Shown here one piece after another: positions 7,982 through 15,631 of a stretch of 45,216 nt of DNA. The position numbers were made by a program, and so were the translations under genes. This DNA is from Actinomycetes bacterium (GTDB lineage Bacteria > Actinomycetota > Actinomycetes > Streptosporangiales > Streptosporangiaceae), in NCBI GenBank assembly GCA_025964575.1, contig JAOPYO010000270.1, positions 1 through 45,216 on the forward strand, written 5' to 3'. Position 1 is the stretch's first letter. Every line of letters starts with the position of its first letter. Below the pieces are notes generated by a model, which was not told the origin of the DNA, searched no databases, and saw only the letters and a program-made list of their open reading frames with translations.

Positions 7982-8063
7982 CCCGGGACGGTCCCCTCGT
8001 AGCCGGAACTCAGCCCGGCCGCGAAGGCGTCCGGTCCGGGCATCGGGCATGAACCGTCAGTGT

Positions 8064-8127
8064 TCGTTGAGCCGTGGCGGTCCCGAAGAAGCGTAGGGCG
8101 TGGTACGGCACCGCCACGACTCAACGA
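8064..8127. terminator. Long hairpin between convergent genes
   Basis: TCGTTGAGCCGTGGCGGT (8064-8081) pairs with ACCGCCACGACTCAACGA (8110-8127), 17 of 18 positions, around a 28-nt loop. It lies between the convergent CU044_5270 and Uma2 genes and could terminate both. The rest of 7982-8191 holds no gene. Confidence 0.75.
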
Positions 8128-8191
8128 GAAGCCCGGCCGGCTTTCAAGATCATTGCCGCTGCGTGATGCGCTGTGATCTGTGGCCGTCTGG

Positions 8192-8776
8192 TCAGGGATG
8201 CCGCTTCAGTAGATCGGCTGGATCGATCGAACCCAGCGGCTCGGGAAGTTCCAGGGTCCCCCCACAACCCGCCCTGCCGACCTCGCGGTAGTGCCGCATG
8301 GTGTCCAGCCGCCAGAGGATCAGCGTCGGGTCTTCGCCCGCCTCATCGAGCTCAACGAGCAGATACCACTCCAGGCCGGCCTTGGCGTAGAGACGGTTCT
8401 TCTCGATCCACTCCTCGCCGCAGTTCGACGGCGAGAGCACTTCGACGATCAGCAGCACATCGCGCGGATCCTGGACGAGGACCTCGCCGCCCCCCTTGTA
8501 GGTGGCCACCACATCGGGGATGAAGATCTTGTGCGGGCCGACCCGGACGTTGAGCTCGATCTCGACCGCCGGCTCTTCGGGGGCTCCGTGCTCCAGTAGG
8601 TTGGCCAGCCTCCGCATGAGGCGTTGGTGAGCAGTTCTAGCGGCGGGGCTCACGATGAGCCTTCCGTCGAGCAGCTCGATCTTCGGCCCGCCGGGCGGCA
8701 ACGCGAGGTAGTCCTGCTCGGTCCAGGGACCGTCGTGGAACCAGAAGTCTTCGTATGGCACAGCTAGTGCGATCAC
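8192..8776 (-). CDS. Uma2 family endonuclease (DUF820)
   Basis: A 194-residue PD-(D/E)XK protein of the Uma2/DUF820 family, abundant in actinobacteria and cyanobacteria and of mostly unknown role. The signature elements are WTEQDYLALPPGGPKIELLDG near 18-38 (E34), FIPDVV with D88, and LLIVEVLSPSN with E112, followed by a conserved Lys region (EKNRLYAKAGLEWY). Length is normal and the key acidic residues are present, so it is probably intact. A deletion remnant of a close paralogue lies 2.1 kb away at 6014-6135, suggesting duplication and decay of this mobile-associated family. Confidence 0.9.
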   Translation of the reverse strand: MIALAVPYEDFWFHDGPWTEQDYLALPPGGPKIELLDGRLIVSPAARTAHQRLMRRLANLLEHGAPEEPAVEIELNVRVGPHKIFIPDVVATYKGGGEVLVQDPRDVLLIVEVLSPSNCGEEWIEKNRLYAKAGLEWYLLVELDEAGEDPTLILWRLDTMRHYREVGRAGCGGTLELPEPLGSIDPADLLKRHP

Positions 8777-8798
8777 CTTCGCGCGATGATGCCGGGGC

Positions 8799-9056
8799 TC
8801 AGAGTGAACGGGTCTTGATGTCCTGCACGAGGGCGGCCCAGGCGACCGGGGAGAGCCAGAGCTTGGGGCCGTCCGGGTCCTTGGAGTCCCGAACCCCGAT
8901 CACCCGCTCACCGCAGCCGCACGGCCCCGCCACCTCGACGCAGTCTTGGCTTCTCACAGAGCCGCTACGGCTGCTCTTGCGCCACAGTTCGGCCACCTCC
9001 ACGCATGAGGAGTCGTCGTTACTCCCGCTGCGGCTGCTCTTACGCCAGGCGATCAT
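8799..9056 (-). CDS. DUF397 protein with duplicated N-terminal motif
   Basis: An 85-residue DUF397 protein. These small proteins accompany XRE/DUF5753 regulators in actinobacteria, and such pairs have been described as developmental or toxin-antitoxin-like modules. The signature WRKSSRSGS...CVEVA occurs twice in tandem (residues 4-22 and 25-43), then the usual RDSKDPDGPKLWLSPVAWAALV. Most members have one copy of the N-terminal motif. The ATG overlaps the stop of the upstream XRE gene as ATGA. Confidence 0.92.
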   Translation of the reverse strand: MIAWRKSSRSGSNDDSSCVEVAELWRKSSRSGSVRSQDCVEVAGPCGCGERVIGVRDSKDPDGPKLWLSPVAWAALVQDIKTRSL

Positions 9057-9940
9057 CCCGCTCCTTCTTCCGGAGAATCCTCCAGCTCACGGAGGATCTG
9101 CTCGATCAAGGTGGACGACTCAGCCTCGGGGAGCGCCACCGCGCACAGATCCTCGAAGACCATTTCGTAGCGCGTCACTTCCGTGTCGTCCTCCAAGAAG
9201 ATACTCCGGGCGAGGCTTTCGATGACCACCACGGCGAAGTTGCCAGTCTCGACATGCATGATGGTGAAGGGACCGTCGATACCGGGATTTCTCGTTGCGC
9301 TGTACGGCAGGATGCGTACCGTGATTTTGGTGCGTCGGGACGAGTCAAGGAGGTGCCTGAGCTGGTCCTGAAGGACTGGGGCGCCGCCGAGCCGCTGCCG
9401 CAGGGCTGGTTCGCCGATCACGACCTCTAGCGTGGCCGGGTTGGATCGGAAGAGGGCCTCCTGGCGGGCCATCCGGAAGTCCACAGAACGGTCTACGTTC
9501 CGATCGGGGTGGAGCCGGGGCGACTGAATGACCGCGCGGGCGTATTCCGGGGTCTGTAGCAGTCCGGGAATGCCGATGGGCTGAAAGGTGCGGATGGCTG
9601 AGGAGTCTTGCTCCATCCGGACGAAGTCCCCGATGACCGGACCTGGTGACAGAGCTCCATGGCGTTTGATCCAATCCCTGGAGCGGCCCGCTGCCGCGAG
9701 GCCGATCAAAGAGCCGCGCAGGCCCTCGTCGGTGATGCCGTACTTGAGTGTCAGATACTCCACCTCATGTCGTCGGGTGATGACCTGGGCGGTCTCCATC
9801 CGGCTGAGGGCGGATTTCGAGAGCTTGAGCAAGTCCGCAGCCTCATCAAGGGTAAGGCTGCGCTCCTCGCGGATCTTTCGCAGTTGGGCGCCGAGCCGAC
9901 GCATCCGGACGGTCGGGGGGTTCTTCGCCATACAACTCAT
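9053..9940 (-). CDS. XRE-family HTH regulator with DUF5753 (Scr1/WhiJ-like)
   Basis: A 295-residue regulator with an N-terminal XRE helix-turn-helix (LGAQLRKIREERSLTLDEAADLLKLS-type stretch, then ALSRMETAQ) at about 15-70 and a C-terminal DUF5753 domain from about 110 (IPGLLQTPEYARAV). Starts at ATG 9940 or ATG 9931 are both possible; neither has a clear ribosome site, so a leaderless or very short leader is likely. It is encoded with DUF397 downstream and divergent from an RsbW-like ATPase gene, the arrangement seen at whiJ-type loci of Streptomyces. A near-perfect palindrome abuts the start codon. Confidence 0.92.
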   Translation of the reverse strand: MSCMAKNPPTVRMRRLGAQLRKIREERSLTLDEAADLLKLSKSALSRMETAQVITRRHEVEYLTLKYGITDEGLRGSLIGLAAAGRSRDWIKRHGALSPGPVIGDFVRMEQDSSAIRTFQPIGIPGLLQTPEYARAVIQSPRLHPDRNVDRSVDFRMARQEALFRSNPATLEVVIGEPALRQRLGGAPVLQDQLRHLLDSSRRTKITVRILPYSATRNPGIDGPFTIMHVETGNFAVVVIESLARSIFLEDDTEVTRYEMVFEDLCAVALPEAESSTLIEQILRELEDSPEEGAG

Positions 9941-9941
9941 C

Positions 9942-9957
9942 GTGAACGATCGATCAC
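9942..9957. promoter_or_regulatory. Candidate operator for the XRE regulator
   Basis: GTGAACGATCGATCAC is a 16-bp dyad with two mismatching positions, GTGA-n-CGATCG-n-TCAC, ending 2 bp before ATG 9940. A wider dyad CGTGAA (9941-9946) / TTCACG (9963-9968) overlaps it. Position and symmetry suggest an autoregulatory site. Confidence 0.45.
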
Positions 9958-10103
9958 AGATTTTCACGAGAGTCTCCGAGATCGGGATTTCCCGCTTTCT
10001 GCGGCTCCCAAGGTCGGCGTCTCCCCTTGTCGGAGAAGGCGGTTGTCCGCGCTGAGCAGGCGTTCCATGCTGGCGCACGACCGTTACGGAAGGGAGCTGG
10101 CCG

Positions 10104-10376
10104 ATGACACCAAGTGAGACGCGATTCGTCATTCTCGTCAGGCTGGGGTGGGAGCTGAGAGGCCTCGCGATCGGCTCGGTGGTCACGCTGCCCGCCGAGG
10201 GCGAGGCGGTGCTGCTGGTCCAGTGCCCGGATGGTTTCCGGCTCTCGGTGCTGGCCGCCCAGCATGACGATCGCTGGTTGATCATGTGGAGCCCGCACGG
10301 CGAGATGCCCGCCGTACGGCTTGATCTGGCGGCCAGGGAGATCGCCGGAGTCGTCGCGAAGCACCGGGTGGCGTGA
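10104..10376 (+). CDS. Small hypothetical protein of the WhiJ-like locus
   Basis: A 90-residue protein with no family I recognise. It is mostly beta-rich (VTLPAEGEAVLLVQC, FRLSVLAA, WLIMWSPHGEMPAVRLD) with no membrane segment or signal. GGGAG lies 8 nt before the ATG. The stop overlaps the start of the RsbW-like ATPase as GTGA, so the two are coupled. It is transcribed away from the XRE/DUF397 pair, so it probably belongs to the same regulatory cassette. Confidence 0.8.
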   Translation: MTPSETRFVILVRLGWELRGLAIGSVVTLPAEGEAVLLVQCPDGFRLSVLAAQHDDRWLIMWSPHGEMPAVRLDLAAREIAGVVAKHRVA

Positions 10377-10801
10377 CCGGCATGGACATCATCGGAACGA
10401 TCAATATGGCGGGGCACGCCGCGACGGCCCGGGACATCAGGCGCTTTGTGGGACAGCGCCTCATGGCCGCCGACCTGGGACTCGACGCTGAGACGCTGGG
10501 CGACATCGAGCTGTGTGTGGACGAGCTGGTCGCCAATGCCGTCGCTCACACGTTCTCGGGATGTGGTGGCCGGGTCACGACTCTGATCGAGATCGGTTGC
10601 GGAGTCGTACGGATCTCTGTGGTCGACGATGGAGCTGCTCAGACCAAGCCGCACGTGCGTACCGAACTCCTTGGTGAGGGCGGCAGGGGCCTGCGGCTGG
10701 TCGAGGAGTTGTCGTCTCGCTGGGGTACGGACGGCAGGCCCGACGGTCGTGGCGAGGTCTGGGTGGAGTTCCGCGTCCCCGCTGCTCTCCATAGGTCCTG
10801 A
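10373..10801 (+). CDS. RsbW-like anti-sigma/ATP-binding protein (HATPase_c_2)
   Basis: A 142-residue stand-alone GHKL ATPase of the RsbW/SpoIIAB type, a class that includes serine kinases controlling anti-anti-sigma proteins. Visible boxes are the N box E51-L-V-A-N55 (DELVANAVAHT), a G1-like D85-D-G and the lid GRGLRLVEEL at about 104-113. GTG 10373 starts inside the previous stop codon. Genes of this type next to XRE-DUF397 pairs are typical of actinobacterial developmental loci. The sigma target cannot be deduced here. Confidence 0.9.
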   Translation: MTGMDIIGTINMAGHAATARDIRRFVGQRLMAADLGLDAETLGDIELCVDELVANAVAHTFSGCGGRVTTLIEIGCGVVRISVVDDGAAQTKPHVRTELLGEGGRGLRLVEELSSRWGTDGRPDGRGEVWVEFRVPAALHRS

Positions 10802-10870
10802 CGAGGTGATCTCTGCCGCAAGCGCTCGTGACGAAGCGTCGTGGGGCGAGTGTGCCCAGAGGAGCGGCTG

Positions 10871-11464
10871 TCAGCGGTGGCGTAGGCCGTCGAAGACGAC
10901 CTCCAGGGTCTTGGACTGAACATCGGGGTCGCCGCCGGTGTACTCGGCAGCTCGCGATGTCGCGGCCAGAAGTGCCATCACCTCGGCGAGGCCGATGTCG
11001 TCGCGTACCGCTCCTGCCCGCTGTGCGCGTACGAGCAGCGTGCTCAACGCTTTTCTCAGCTCTTGCCCGGTCTGTTGGGTGGTGTTCTTGGCATCGATGC
11101 CGGCCTCTCTCAAGGCTTCGGAGACGGCGTTCTTCGTTGTCGCCTGAGCGACCACCTGGGCAAAGAAGGTGAAGAACGCCGTGCCCGGGTCCTCGGCCGC
11201 CGTGAGGGCATCCGCTTCTTCGGCCAGGCGTCCCAGTAGACCGTTCAGGACGGCCTCGAGCAGGGACTCCTTGGTGGGGAAGTGCCGGAAGACGGTGCCG
11301 ATTCCCACGCCGGCCCGCCGGGCGATCTCCTCGGTGGACGCGGAGGTGCCTCGCTCCGCGAAGACGGCCTCGGCCACCGCCAGAACCTTCGCGCGGTTAC
11401 GCATGGCGTCCGCACGCAGCGGTTTACCGCCTCCCGTACCAGGAGCGGGTTCAGCTGGAGCCAT
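10871..11464 (-). CDS. TetR/AcrR family transcriptional regulator
   Basis: A 197-residue repressor-type protein. The TetR helix-turn-helix is at about 25-65 (AVAEAVFAERGTSASTEEIA, then GVGIGTVFRHFPTKESLLEAV). ATG 11464 is preferred because GAGGGAAGG precedes it closely. It is divergent from the SnoaL-like gene at 11564, and the short region between contains two near-identical palindromes, so it very likely controls that gene and itself. The ligand is unknown. Confidence 0.93.
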   Translation of the reverse strand: MAPAEPAPGTGGGKPLRADAMRNRAKVLAVAEAVFAERGTSASTEEIARRAGVGIGTVFRHFPTKESLLEAVLNGLLGRLAEEADALTAAEDPGTAFFTFFAQVVAQATTKNAVSEALREAGIDAKNTTQQTGQELRKALSTLLVRAQRAGAVRDDIGLAEVMALLAATSRAAEYTGGDPDVQSKTLEVVFDGLRHR

Positions 11465-11490
11465 CGCGACCTTCCCTCTGCCATCCCGTA

Positions 11491-11545
11491 TTGACAATCG
11501 GAGTGATGACTCCGTATTTTATTCGGAGCGATCACTCCGATTCTA
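11491..11545. promoter_or_regulatory. Divergent promoters with two TetR-type operators
   Basis: Operator 1 is CGGAGTGATGACTCCG (11499-11514) and operator 2 is CGGAGCGATCACTCCG (11524-11539). For the plus strand, TTGACA (11491-11496), an 18-nt spacer and TATTTT (11515-11520) place operator 1 in the spacer. For the minus strand, TAGAAT (complement of 11540-11545), an 18-nt spacer and TAAAAT (complement of 11516-11521) place operator 2 in the spacer. Binding at either site should block the promoter around it. The sequence pattern is direct; binding by the TetR protein is inferred. Confidence 0.75.
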
Positions 11546-11563
11546 GCCTTCAGGGAGTCATTC

Positions 11564-12010
11564 ATGACGGAGTCAGCCAGCCCACGTGAGATCTTCATGC
11601 GTCTGAGCTCGGGGATCTCGGCGGGACGGTGGCACGAACTGGCCACCTTGTACGCCGACGACGCCGTGGTCGAGCAGCCGTTCGCCGTTCCGCCCGCGCC
11701 GGCCCGCCTGGAAGGGCGCGACGTGATCGATACCCACTTCCGCGCGGCTGCCGACGGCCCTCTCGAACTGAGGGCCAGCAATGTGGTGGTGCACGAGACT
11801 ACGGATCCGGAAGTGATCATCGCCGAGTTCGACTACCAGGGACGGATCACCACGGCCGACCACGACTTCACCGTCGCCAATATCCAGGTGCTCCGGGTCC
11901 GCGACGGCCTGATCCTGGCCACCCGCGACTACCACGACCACCTCGGGCTGGCGCAGGGGATGGGTCGGTTGCCCGATCTCCTCACAGCGCTCACCGCCGA
12001 CGACGAGTAA
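11564..12010 (+). CDS. SnoaL-like/NTF2-fold protein
   Basis: A 148-residue single-domain protein of the NTF2/SnoaL-like cupola fold: MRLSSGISAGRWHELATLYADDAVVEQPF at the start, AEFDYQGRITTADHDF in the middle and a final RDYHDH pattern. Such proteins are isomerases, cyclases or ligand-binding proteins and are often induced by small molecules. AGGGAG precedes the ATG. Controlled in all likelihood by the divergent TetR gene through the paired palindromes. A specific reaction cannot be assigned. Confidence 0.87.
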   Translation: MTESASPREIFMRLSSGISAGRWHELATLYADDAVVEQPFAVPPAPARLEGRDVIDTHFRAAADGPLELRASNVVVHETTDPEVIIAEFDYQGRITTADHDFTVANIQVLRVRDGLILATRDYHDHLGLAQGMGRLPDLLTALTADDE

Positions 12011-12082
12011 GACCGCCGAACTCCTGGTGGAGGCGGCGGGGGCGTAAACGGGGATGCGTCCTTGCCGGTGAGAAGCGCAGTT

Positions 12083-12280
12083 TCACGGCTCGCGGCGGCG
12101 GGAGCGGGTGAGGGCTCGGATCAGGCCTACCGCGCCGAGGCCGATGAGCGCGGCGGGGGCGAGGCCGTAGACCGGGAGGACCCAGGTCTTCGTGAATCCG
12201 CTGGCCAGGAAGACTCCGGCCACTCCCAGGAAGAACAGTCCCGCGATCAACGCGCCTGGGTCGAATCTGTGCCTATGCAC
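12083..12280 (-). CDS. Small two-helix membrane protein downstream of the LiaF-like gene
   Basis: A 65-residue protein starting at GTG 12280 (GGAGG 6 nt upstream), overlapping the end of the PspC/LiaF-like gene by 8 bp. It has two hydrophobic helices (ALIAGLFFLGVAGVFLASG and VYGLAPAALIGLGAVGLI) and a basic tail (RSRRREP). No family name is certain, but its coupling implies a role with the envelope-stress module. Confidence 0.8.
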   Translation of the reverse strand: MHRHRFDPGALIAGLFFLGVAGVFLASGFTKTWVLPVYGLAPAALIGLGAVGLIRALTRSRRREP

Positions 12281-13613
12281 GGGTGACCTCCAGGTCGCCG
12301 GCCCTGCCGTTGAAGGAGAACTCGATGGTCGGGGGGTTGGCGCCCGCATCGCCCTCCGGCTGCAGGATCTCGTTCACCCTCGCCCGTGGGCCGCTGGTGA
12401 TTCTGCCGTCCACGGTCACATCGCCGAGCCCGGCCCTGGCATGCAGTTCCACCCGGGCCGTCCTGGGCAGCGTCACCCGCATCCCACCGACGCCCAGTTC
12501 GGCTTGGACCTTGATCCGCTGGCCCGGCTTCAGGGGCAACCCGGTGAGGTCGAGGGCCCCCTGACCAGCGATGATCTTGTATGTCTGCTCGCTCCGGCCG
12601 GCGTCGACGGGCCGCCAGGTGACATCACCGAACCGGCCTCCTGCGGGCACCTCGGCAGCCACCGAGGTGGTGACCAGGGCCAGCGACAGGACGGTTCCGG
12701 CGGCGACGAGCCCGCGGGGCCGGCCGTACCGAGATCCGGCGATCAGGCCCATGCCGATCACTGCCAGACCGGATCCCAGCACGATCGGAAGCTGCGCTTT
12801 CTGCGGATACGCCGAGGCGACTGGTCCCATCACGGCGGCGACCAGCACCGCGACGAGCAGCGTCAGCGGCGACAGTAGCGACCGGGGCCGTGGCGGCTGA
12901 GGAGCTACCGGGGCCACTGGGGGCGCCGGGGTCATCGGGGCCGCTGGGGCCGCTGGGGCCGCCGGCATGGAAGGCCAGGGTTCCTCAGCCAGGTCGAAGG
13001 GGCCGGCGGCACCAGGCCGGGGCCGAGTGCCCAGTGTGGCCAGGTCGATCATCTCCGGCCTCAGCGTGGCGGCCCGGGTCTTCTGGAAGTTGACAGGACT
13101 CCCCGCCTCATACGTAGCGGGTCCGTACATCCCGGGCGGCGAGGCGGAGTCCTGCGGCTCGGCGGGCCTGCCCTGGAAACGCTCGGGCAGCGTGCGCGCC
13201 AGCCGGATCAGATCGACCCCGCGGCTGTGCGCGACCAGCAGGACCAGCGCGAACAGGGTGACCACCGTCAGCGGCCCGTCCAGACCGTTGTTGGGCAGGC
13301 TCAGCAGCATGACCGCGCCCAGCAGCGCGGCGAGGATCGCCAGCGCCGCGTCCGCGTCGAACCGGCGCTTGAGCCGTTGTTCGATCGGCGAGGGCTTGAA
13401 CTCGTCCCCGGGCATCAGCAGCGCGGCGATGATGTAGAGCATGATCCCCCAGCCGTCGGCCAGCACGAGCAGTGCGAAGCCGACCCGGAACACCACCGGG
13501 TCGATCTGGGTGTGCCGGCCCAGGCCCCCGCAGACTCCCGCGAGGACGCGGCGGTCGCGGGAGCGCAATAGCCGCTGGGCGGGTGCGGGACGGTCCTTGC
13601 TGTCCTCGGTCAT
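12273..13613 (-). CDS. PspC-domain protein with LiaF-like C-terminus
   Basis: A 446-residue membrane protein; ATG 13634 would add 7 residues. It starts with a PspC domain (RLLRSRDRRVLAGVCGGLG, then a hydrophobic helix ending ALLMPGDEF). Further membrane helices follow, then a long Ala/Pro linker (APAAPAAPMTPAPPVAPVAP), two more helices, and a C-terminal domain of about 110 residues with the beta-rich pattern of LiaF-like proteins (GRFGDVTWRPVDA..., VQAELGVGGMRVTLPR, LGDVTVDG). LiaF-type proteins modulate envelope-stress two-component systems. The gene is divergent from a PspC-domain kinase and its response regulator, which supports such a role. Confidence 0.88.
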   Translation of the reverse strand: MTEDSKDRPAPAQRLLRSRDRRVLAGVCGGLGRHTQIDPVVFRVGFALLVLADGWGIMLYIIAALLMPGDEFKPSPIEQRLKRRFDADAALAILAALLGAVMLLSLPNNGLDGPLTVVTLFALVLLVAHSRGVDLIRLARTLPERFQGRPAEPQDSASPPGMYGPATYEAGSPVNFQKTRAATLRPEMIDLATLGTRPRPGAAGPFDLAEEPWPSMPAAPAAPAAPMTPAPPVAPVAPQPPRPRSLLSPLTLLVAVLVAAVMGPVASAYPQKAQLPIVLGSGLAVIGMGLIAGSRYGRPRGLVAAGTVLSLALVTTSVAAEVPAGGRFGDVTWRPVDAGRSEQTYKIIAGQGALDLTGLPLKPGQRIKVQAELGVGGMRVTLPRTARVELHARAGLGDVTVDGRITSGPRARVNEILQPEGDAGANPPTIEFSFNGRAGDLEVTRA

Positions 13614-13658
13614 GGTCTTATCGTGGCCGTTCACATGGCGGGGACGGTATCGGGGACA

Positions 13659-13687
13659 CCCCTGAGCCGACCCTGAGAATTCAGGGT
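13659..13687. promoter_or_regulatory. Palindrome in the PspC/kinase divergent promoter
   Basis: ACCCTGA (13670-13676), gaat, TCAGGGT (13681-13687) is a perfect dyad, preceded by another copy of the half-site, CCCCTGA (13659-13665). It sits between the divergent PspC/LiaF-like and kinase genes. A likely binding site for the NarL-type regulator at 15002-15631, by analogy with LiaR/VraR autoregulation. Confidence 0.5.
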
Positions 13688-13743
13688 GAAGACCGGGGTG
13701 CCGCCCTGATGCCGCGTGTCATCACCCGTGTCAGTCTTGGCGG

Positions 13744-14913
13744 GTGACGAGTTCGACGACGATCGAGGACCCGCCGCCGCAGGCCAGGCTGGACCGCCGG
13801 GCCGCCGGTCGGCTGCTCGCCGGGGTCTGTAGTGGTCTGGCCGAACATCTGGGTCTCAAAGTGGTGGTCGTACGCCTGGCGTTCGTCCTGCTGTTCGTGG
13901 CCGGCGGTATGGGTGTGGCGGCCTACCTCGCCTTCTGGGTGCTGGTTCCGGTGCGAGACGAGCCGGTCCGGCGCCGGGAGTGGGCGCAGCTGCTGGCCTA
14001 TGGCGCGCTGATGCTGGGAGCGTCCTTCGTCACCTGGGGCTCCGGGATCGTGCATGCGGCTCTCTGGCCGATCGTGATCGTCGGCATCGGTGCCGCGATC
14101 CTTTACCAGCAGCTCGACCGGGAGCAGCGGCAGCGCTGGGTCCGAACGACCATGCCGTTGAAGCGGATGTGGCTGCGCAGCCTGCTGGGCGCACTGCTGG
14201 TGGTCGGCGGAATCGGCACACTCCTCGCCCAGAGTGTTCAGCCGGATCAGGCCGGACAGGTGCTCATCGCCACTGCGATCATCCTCTCCGGGGTGGCGGT
14301 CATCGCGACCCCGTGGCTGATGCGGCTCTGGCAGGACCTGGAGGGTGAGCGGCACGAGCGCATCCGATCGCAGGAGCGCGCCGAGCTGGCCGCGCACATC
14401 CACGACTCGGTGCTGCACACCCTGACCCTGATCCAGCGCAACGCCGCCGACCCCCGCGAGGTGCAGCGGCTGGCTCGCTCGCAGGAGCGGGAGCTGCGGA
14501 CCTGGCTGTACGCGCCGCGCGCAGATCCCGATCAGACGTTCGCCGCCGCCGTACAGAAGATCGTCGGCGAGGTGGAGGACACGCACGGGGTGCCCATCGA
14601 GGTGGTGTGCGTGGGTGACTGCCCCCTGAACGAGCGGCTGGCCGCGGTTCTGCAGGCGACCCGTGAGGCCATGGTGAACGCGGCGAAATATGCCGAGGCA
14701 CCGTCGGTATCGGTCTACGCCGAGGTCGAGGGTGACGAGGTCGTGATCTTTGTACGGGATCGGGGCAAGGGCTTCGACCTTGACGCCATGCCACCGGACC
14801 GGATGGGCGTACGAGGGTCCATCATCGGTCGTATGCAACGTAACGGTGGCACGGCCACGGTCCGTACGGCCCCGGGAGAGGGCACCGAAGTGCACTTGGA
14901 GATCAAGAAATGA
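13744..14913 (+). CDS. PspC-domain sensor histidine kinase (LiaS-like)
   Basis: A 389-residue membrane kinase. An N-terminal PspC domain (GRLLAGVCSGLAEHLGLKVVVVRLAF) is followed by several helices and a cytoplasmic kinase core. The phospho-acceptor is H220 in AHIHDSVLHTL, typical of the HisKA_3-type dimerisation helix. The ATPase has its N box at E308-A-M-V-N312 and DRGKGFD as G1. The partner is the response regulator downstream. GTG 13744 follows the divergent promoter. PspC-fused kinases next to LiaF-like proteins occur widely in actinobacteria and are thought to sense envelope damage. Confidence 0.92.
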   Translation: MTSSTTIEDPPPQARLDRRAAGRLLAGVCSGLAEHLGLKVVVVRLAFVLLFVAGGMGVAAYLAFWVLVPVRDEPVRRREWAQLLAYGALMLGASFVTWGSGIVHAALWPIVIVGIGAAILYQQLDREQRQRWVRTTMPLKRMWLRSLLGALLVVGGIGTLLAQSVQPDQAGQVLIATAIILSGVAVIATPWLMRLWQDLEGERHERIRSQERAELAAHIHDSVLHTLTLIQRNAADPREVQRLARSQERELRTWLYAPRADPDQTFAAAVQKIVGEVEDTHGVPIEVVCVGDCPLNERLAAVLQATREAMVNAAKYAEAPSVSVYAEVEGDEVVIFVRDRGKGFDLDAMPPDRMGVRGSIIGRMQRNGGTATVRTAPGEGTEVHLEIKK

Positions 14914-15001
14914 CCGCGAGCGGGCGGCGGGTACGAGTGAGTACGCGACGAGGGAAGGCGCTGTGTTCGAGCGCATGCGGGCCAGCGAGCGGAGCGAGCC
15001 G

Positions 15002-15631
15002 ATGACACGTGTTGTGCTGGTCGATGACCACCAGATGTTCCGTACGGGTGTGAAGGCCGAGCTGGGCCCGTCCATCGAGGTGGTGGGGGAGGCCGGCGAT
15101 GTCGATGAGGCGGTGGCGGTGATCACGGAGGTGGCGCCGGAGGTGGTGCTGCTGGACGTGCACCTTCCCGGCGGTGGTGGGATCGAGGTGCTGCGCAGGC
15201 TGCACGGCACGGGGCAGTCGCGGTTCCTGGCCCTCTCGGTGTCGGATGCGGCCGAGGACGTCATCGGGGTCGTCCGCGGCGGAGCGCGCGGCTATGTGAC
15301 CAAGACGATCTCGGGGCCGGAGCTGACGGATGCGATCGGGCGGGTGGCGGAGGGCGACGCCGTCTTCTCACCCAGGCTGGCCGGATTCGTACTGGACGCA
15401 TTCTCCGCCACCGACGCGCCCGCGGCCGATCCCGAGCTGGACCAGCTCACCCAGCGGGAGCGCGAAGTGCTGCGGCTGATCGCCCGGGGGTACGCCTACA
15501 AGGAGATCGCGAAAGAGCTCTTCATCTCGGTGAAGACCGTCGAGACCCATGTGTCGTCGGTGCTGCGCAAGCTCCAGCTCTCCAACCGGCACGAGCTGTC
15601 CCGCTGGGCCGCCGCCCGCAGGCTGGTCTGA
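15002..15631 (+). CDS. NarL/LuxR family response regulator
   Basis: A 209-residue regulator. Receiver domain: VVLVDDHQMF with acidic residues D8/D9, phosphorylation site D52 in VVLLDVHLPG, conserved Lys in GYVTKTISG. C-terminal LuxR helix-turn-helix at about 140-200 (LTQREREVLRLIARGYAYKE, then KTVETHVSSVLRKLQLSNRHEL). ATG 15002 has GGAGCG upstream; ATG 14975 is an alternative. It follows the PspC-kinase gene by 88 bp and is its likely partner. Its stop codon directly abuts the stop of the convergent DUF4190 gene (TGATCA). Confidence 0.93.
   Translation: MTRVVLVDDHQMFRTGVKAELGPSIEVVGEAGDVDEAVAVITEVAPEVVLLDVHLPGGGGIEVLRRLHGTGQSRFLALSVSDAAEDVIGVVRGGARGYVTKTISGPELTDAIGRVAEGDAVFSPRLAGFVLDAFSATDAPAADPELDQLTQREREVLRLIARGYAYKEIAKELFISVKTVETHVSSVLRKLQLSNRHELSRWAAARRLV

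Noticed and set aside
9053..10792. 579-codon minus-strand frame extending the XRE gene upstream
   Set aside because: The XRE fold starts near 9900; the upstream part is antisense to the ATPase and 90-aa genes.
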